Origin: Spongiibacteraceae bacterium UBA5047
GTDB taxonomy: Bacteria; Pseudomonadota; Gammaproteobacteria; Pseudomonadales; Spongiibacteraceae
Assembly (NCBI GenBank): GCA_002415025.1
Contig: DIBR01000065.1
Coordinates: 51,965 to 115,964 of the forward strand
DNA length: 64,000 nucleotides
Direction: 5' to 3'
The translations under genes were made by a program, and so were the position numbers. How positions within the stretch are numbered: the first letter of the stretch is position 1; each line of letters opens with the position of its first letter. Shown piece by piece: positions 61,842 to 64,000 of this stretch. The notes beneath the pieces were generated by a model. The model worked only from the letters and a program-made list of their open reading frames with translations. It was not told the DNA's origin and searched no databases.

Positions 61842-62533
61842 GACACATACCTCATGTAACGAGGGGCCTCTTTGCCACAATTAAACAGGAGATCGAGGAT
61901 GGTGACACCATGTGTAAATTCACCCCAAAGCTGTTGATATTCAGGGTAACCACCATAATTAAACCAAGTAAGCTCAATTCCATTATCGGCAAAGACCCTT
62001 TCGTCGACGTAGTCCTTGGCTGCTGGCCCTGAAATATACTCCGTGCCGCCGGATTGCCTGCAAAGGTCGGCGAGTCGTTCGGTTTTGCCCTCCTCAAGCA
62101 GGGGATAGTCCCATGAACTGGTGATGACTGTTTCTATGGCGAGGTAGTTGCAAATAGCCTCAATAAAACGCCGGTTCAATTGCGATATGTGGGAGAAGGA
62201 CTCCTCGGTGTAGAGTGGTTGGAGCCACGCGGCAATCTCCTCATAATGCGTGGCTCGGCGATAGTTCTGTGCTAGTGCCTTCCAGTGCGCGGCGGCCCAT
62301 TCGGCACCATTAATTTCCGTCTCGCGGATCTTTTGGTGGTACTTTCCTTTCACCAGAACCGGAACTGTTAGCCATTGAACCCCCTGTGGGGTTTTGATTT
62401 GGTTCCTATTGCGCCAATCGCGACGTGTGTACTGCATATCATCGTAGAGAATAAATTCGTCTACTGCTGCAATCATGTCGAAGTAACCCTTCCAGGGTAT
62501 GTAGTTAGATTGAAGAATGGCGACTTTTTTCAT
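61838..62533 (-). CDS. WbqC family protein
   Basis: A 231-residue protein matching WbqC (PF08889) at the N-terminus: KKVAILQSNYIPWKGYFDMI, then EFILYDDMQYTRRDWRNRN, and later ITSSWDYPLLEEGKTERLADLC. WbqC proteins occur in O-antigen and related clusters; some evidence links them to acyl or amino-acyl transfer to 4-amino sugars, but the activity is not firmly established. Its presence beside a WecE-type aminotransferase and a PglD-type acetyltransferase suits modification of a 4-amino sugar. It overlaps both neighbours by four bases. Confidence 0.9.
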   Translation of the reverse strand: MKKVAILQSNYIPWKGYFDMIAAVDEFILYDDMQYTRRDWRNRNQIKTPQGVQWLTVPVLVKGKYHQKIRETEINGAEWAAAHWKALAQNYRRATHYEEIAAWLQPLYTEESFSHISQLNRRFIEAICNYLAIETVITSSWDYPLLEEGKTERLADLCRQSGGTEYISGPAAKDYVDERVFADNGIELTWFNYGGYPEYQQLWGEFTHGVTILDLLFNCGKEAPRYMRYVS

Positions 62534-64000
62534 TGCCCCGGCCTCTGTGCTTTGTAGGTTTGGAAGGCTGGATTTTCAGAGATAGGCACCGGGTCAAAAT
62601 TATCCAGAATAAATTGATGAGTTAAAGGATGTGTATTCTTAAAGCGCAGTTCATCGCGCCCATCGAGCGCTATATCATAAACAAACACAAAACCAGGGTT
62701 GGACGCCTTGATGCGTTCAATCTCTTTCTGTTCAAATTTTTCAGGGCGGGGGAACAATGCATAAATTTCCCACATGGGTGATTTTCGTTCTAGTAGCGCA
62801 TAGGCGCCGGGCCAAAAAGGCGTCGCAATAAAAGTTCGGCCGTTTGAAGTAAAGCGTTCGTCCAATTGTCTGAGCAAAGCAATATTGTTTGCTGTGCCGG
62901 GGTGAGCTTGAAGTTGATTGCCAGATACTTCGACGGGGACGCATTGTTTGCTTGCCAGGCATTGCCACCCTGGATGAACTACATGCATGACCCAAATACT
63001 TGCAGCACTCAGGGCCAGTGCTAGTGGCCATTTGATTCGAACCGGGGACGCTGCCAGTAAAGTCAGGAGACCGATGAGGAACGGAAAGATCCCCAGAGCC
63101 AAGTGGCCAACATCGGCGCGTGAAAAGGCATAGTGTGCGTAAGGAAATGCGAGCGCGGCAGACGCTACCAATACCGGCGGCACCGGTCTTCCCTTAATCT
63201 TGCGGTAAATGATCCAGACAACCGAAAGCGCGGCAAACACAAGCGTTCCAAGAAAGAACAGGCCGATCAACAAGCCTCGCGCAATATCCCCGGCTGAAGC
63301 TGCTGCAAAGTCGACTGTCCATGGCCAAGGCACGGGCAGGGGTAAGTTGGTGACTTTGTGATCAAGCAAAAAGCGAATGCCTTCCCAGAAAGCGACTCCA
63401 AATCCAGGGATCAGGAGTACCATGAGGATCACCGGAGAAAAGCCTATCGCTACTCCGGTTGCCCAAAGGAAGGTTACCTTGAAAAAACTCGGGACCGATC
63501 GATTTTGAATGAAAAGCCAGCCTATAACGCCAAGGCTGGCTACGGCACCATAAACGCCATGATTGCGGCCAAAAACAGCAATGAATCCAACGCAAATGCC
63601 GACGATAAAATAACGTTTAGGGGCGGGGTTTGTGGCAAGGTAGGTCAAGATTCCGATTAGAAATATGGAGATAGAAATGTCGAAAAGTTTATGACGAGGA
63701 TACATCCATACGATAAGAGTGATTGCCGACAGCAATATGAAAGCAATATCGATCCTGCTTTTGTTCCGCTGTGATTGCGCCACGAGAAATAGACCAACAA
63801 ACAATCCCAAGGCTTGAAAAATAGCGACAGCAGCGCGCAGGCCCATGATGCCATTATCGCCAAAAATACCTGCAAGCGCTGCTGACCAATAATACCGGCC
63901 TGGATCGTAGGCCATGAAGTCCCGAATTGGGACCTCACCCAACAATACTTGCTGTACCCCGTACCACAAGAAGCCTTCATCCCATAGATTAAATCCCGTG
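62530..64000 (-). CDS. Polytopic membrane protein, GT-C-like (cut by the window edge)
   Basis: At least 489 codons; the frame is open to the window end, and upstream in-frame residues read TGFNLWDEGFLWYGV, so the TTG at 63969 is not the true start. A conserved-looking NLWDEGFLWYGVQ ... GEVPIRDFMAYDPGRYYW loop precedes about ten hydrophobic segments and a C-terminal soluble domain (about 365-479 of the visible part). The plan is that of GT-C glycosyltransferases or their relatives (as in ArnT/PMT-type proteins). It is the most upstream gene of the operon seen here. Confidence 0.75.
   Translation of the reverse strand, partial: TGFNLWDEGFLWYGVQQVLLGEVPIRDFMAYDPGRYYWSAALAGIFGDNGIMGLRAAVAIFQALGLFVGLFLVAQSQRNKSRIDIAFILLSAITLIVWMYPRHKLFDISISIFLIGILTYLATNPAPKRYFIVGICVGFIAVFGRNHGVYGAVASLGVIGWLFIQNRSVPSFFKVTFLWATGVAIGFSPVILMVLLIPGFGVAFWEGIRFLLDHKVTNLPLPVPWPWTVDFAAASAGDIARGLLIGLFFLGTLVFAALSVVWIIYRKIKGRPVPPVLVASAALAFPYAHYAFSRADVGHLALGIFPFLIGLLTLLAASPVRIKWPLALALSAASIWVMHVVHPGWQCLASKQCVPVEVSGNQLQAHPGTANNIALLRQLDERFTSNGRTFIATPFWPGAYALLERKSPMWEIYALFPRPEKFEQKEIERIKASNPGFVFVYDIALDGRDELRFKNTHPLTHQFILDNFDPVPISENPAFQTYKAQRPGQ

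Overview
The window looks like a chromosome segment of a free-living, probably marine, gammaproteobacterium. Gene content (two large TonB-dependent receptors of the OAR/steroid-type group, the long 532-residue isocitrate lyase with malate synthase G and AceK, homodimeric-type PDH E1, a DUF1800/DUF1501 pair, an imuA-imuB-dnaE2 cassette and a BepA-like M48 protease) fits the Cellvibrionales/Halieaceae/Spongiibacteraceae area. That placement is inference from gene content; no rRNA or tRNA gene was seen.

Layout. 1-7.6 kb: the tail of an unidentified gene, a small outer-membrane barrel, a TonB receptor, an M23 peptidase overlapping a bactofilin (cell-wall shape pair), a sterol-desaturase-type hydroxylase, a hotdog thioesterase abutting MarC, and a PNPOx-fold protein. 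7.8-12.2 kb: a DUF1800 lipoprotein and a Tat-exported DUF1501 protein as one operon, then another small barrel. 12.3-19.6 kb: nadA, a 141-bp tandem duplication built of REP-like sequence, a BepA-like protease, TusA, an AI-2E/PerM permease and an M16 lipoprotein peptidase. 20-32.3 kb: two-carbon metabolism: aceE-aceF, aceK, an LLM oxidoreductase, rraA, aceA, then divergent glcB and a LysR regulator. acs at 43 kb extends this theme: acetate activation, pyruvate decarboxylation and the glyoxylate bypass lie within about 25 kb.

33.5-40 kb: a small EXPERA-type membrane protein pair, an SlyD-type FKBP, a second TonB receptor, DoxX, a PAS sensor kinase whose ATP-binding motifs are degenerate, and a DUF2970 protein. 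40.1-42.9 kb: an AT-richer accessory patch holding an HNH-like zinc protein, a palindromic MITE/REP-type element and a tightly coupled unknown pair (320-aa soluble + 177-aa four-helix membrane protein). This pair is the best candidate in the window for an undescribed system, possibly defence.

45-50.4 kb: dnaE2, imuB and imuA in one operon with a perfect LexA box before imuA. 50.6-52.2 kb: a DUF2254 membrane protein and a small GNAT protein. 52.3-64 kb (running off the end): a twelve-gene leftward surface-polysaccharide operon, mostly with ATGA-type overlaps: a polytopic membrane protein (cut by the window edge), WbqC, a GtrB/ArnC-like glycosyltransferase, a PhyH dioxygenase, two methyltransferases, a PglD/NeuD-like acetyltransferase, a beta-propeller glycosidase-like protein, GtrA, a third methyltransferase, a YfhO-like membrane protein and a WecE-type sugar aminotransferase. 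Together these suggest a glycan containing a 4-acetamido-4,6-dideoxyhexose carrying further modifications.
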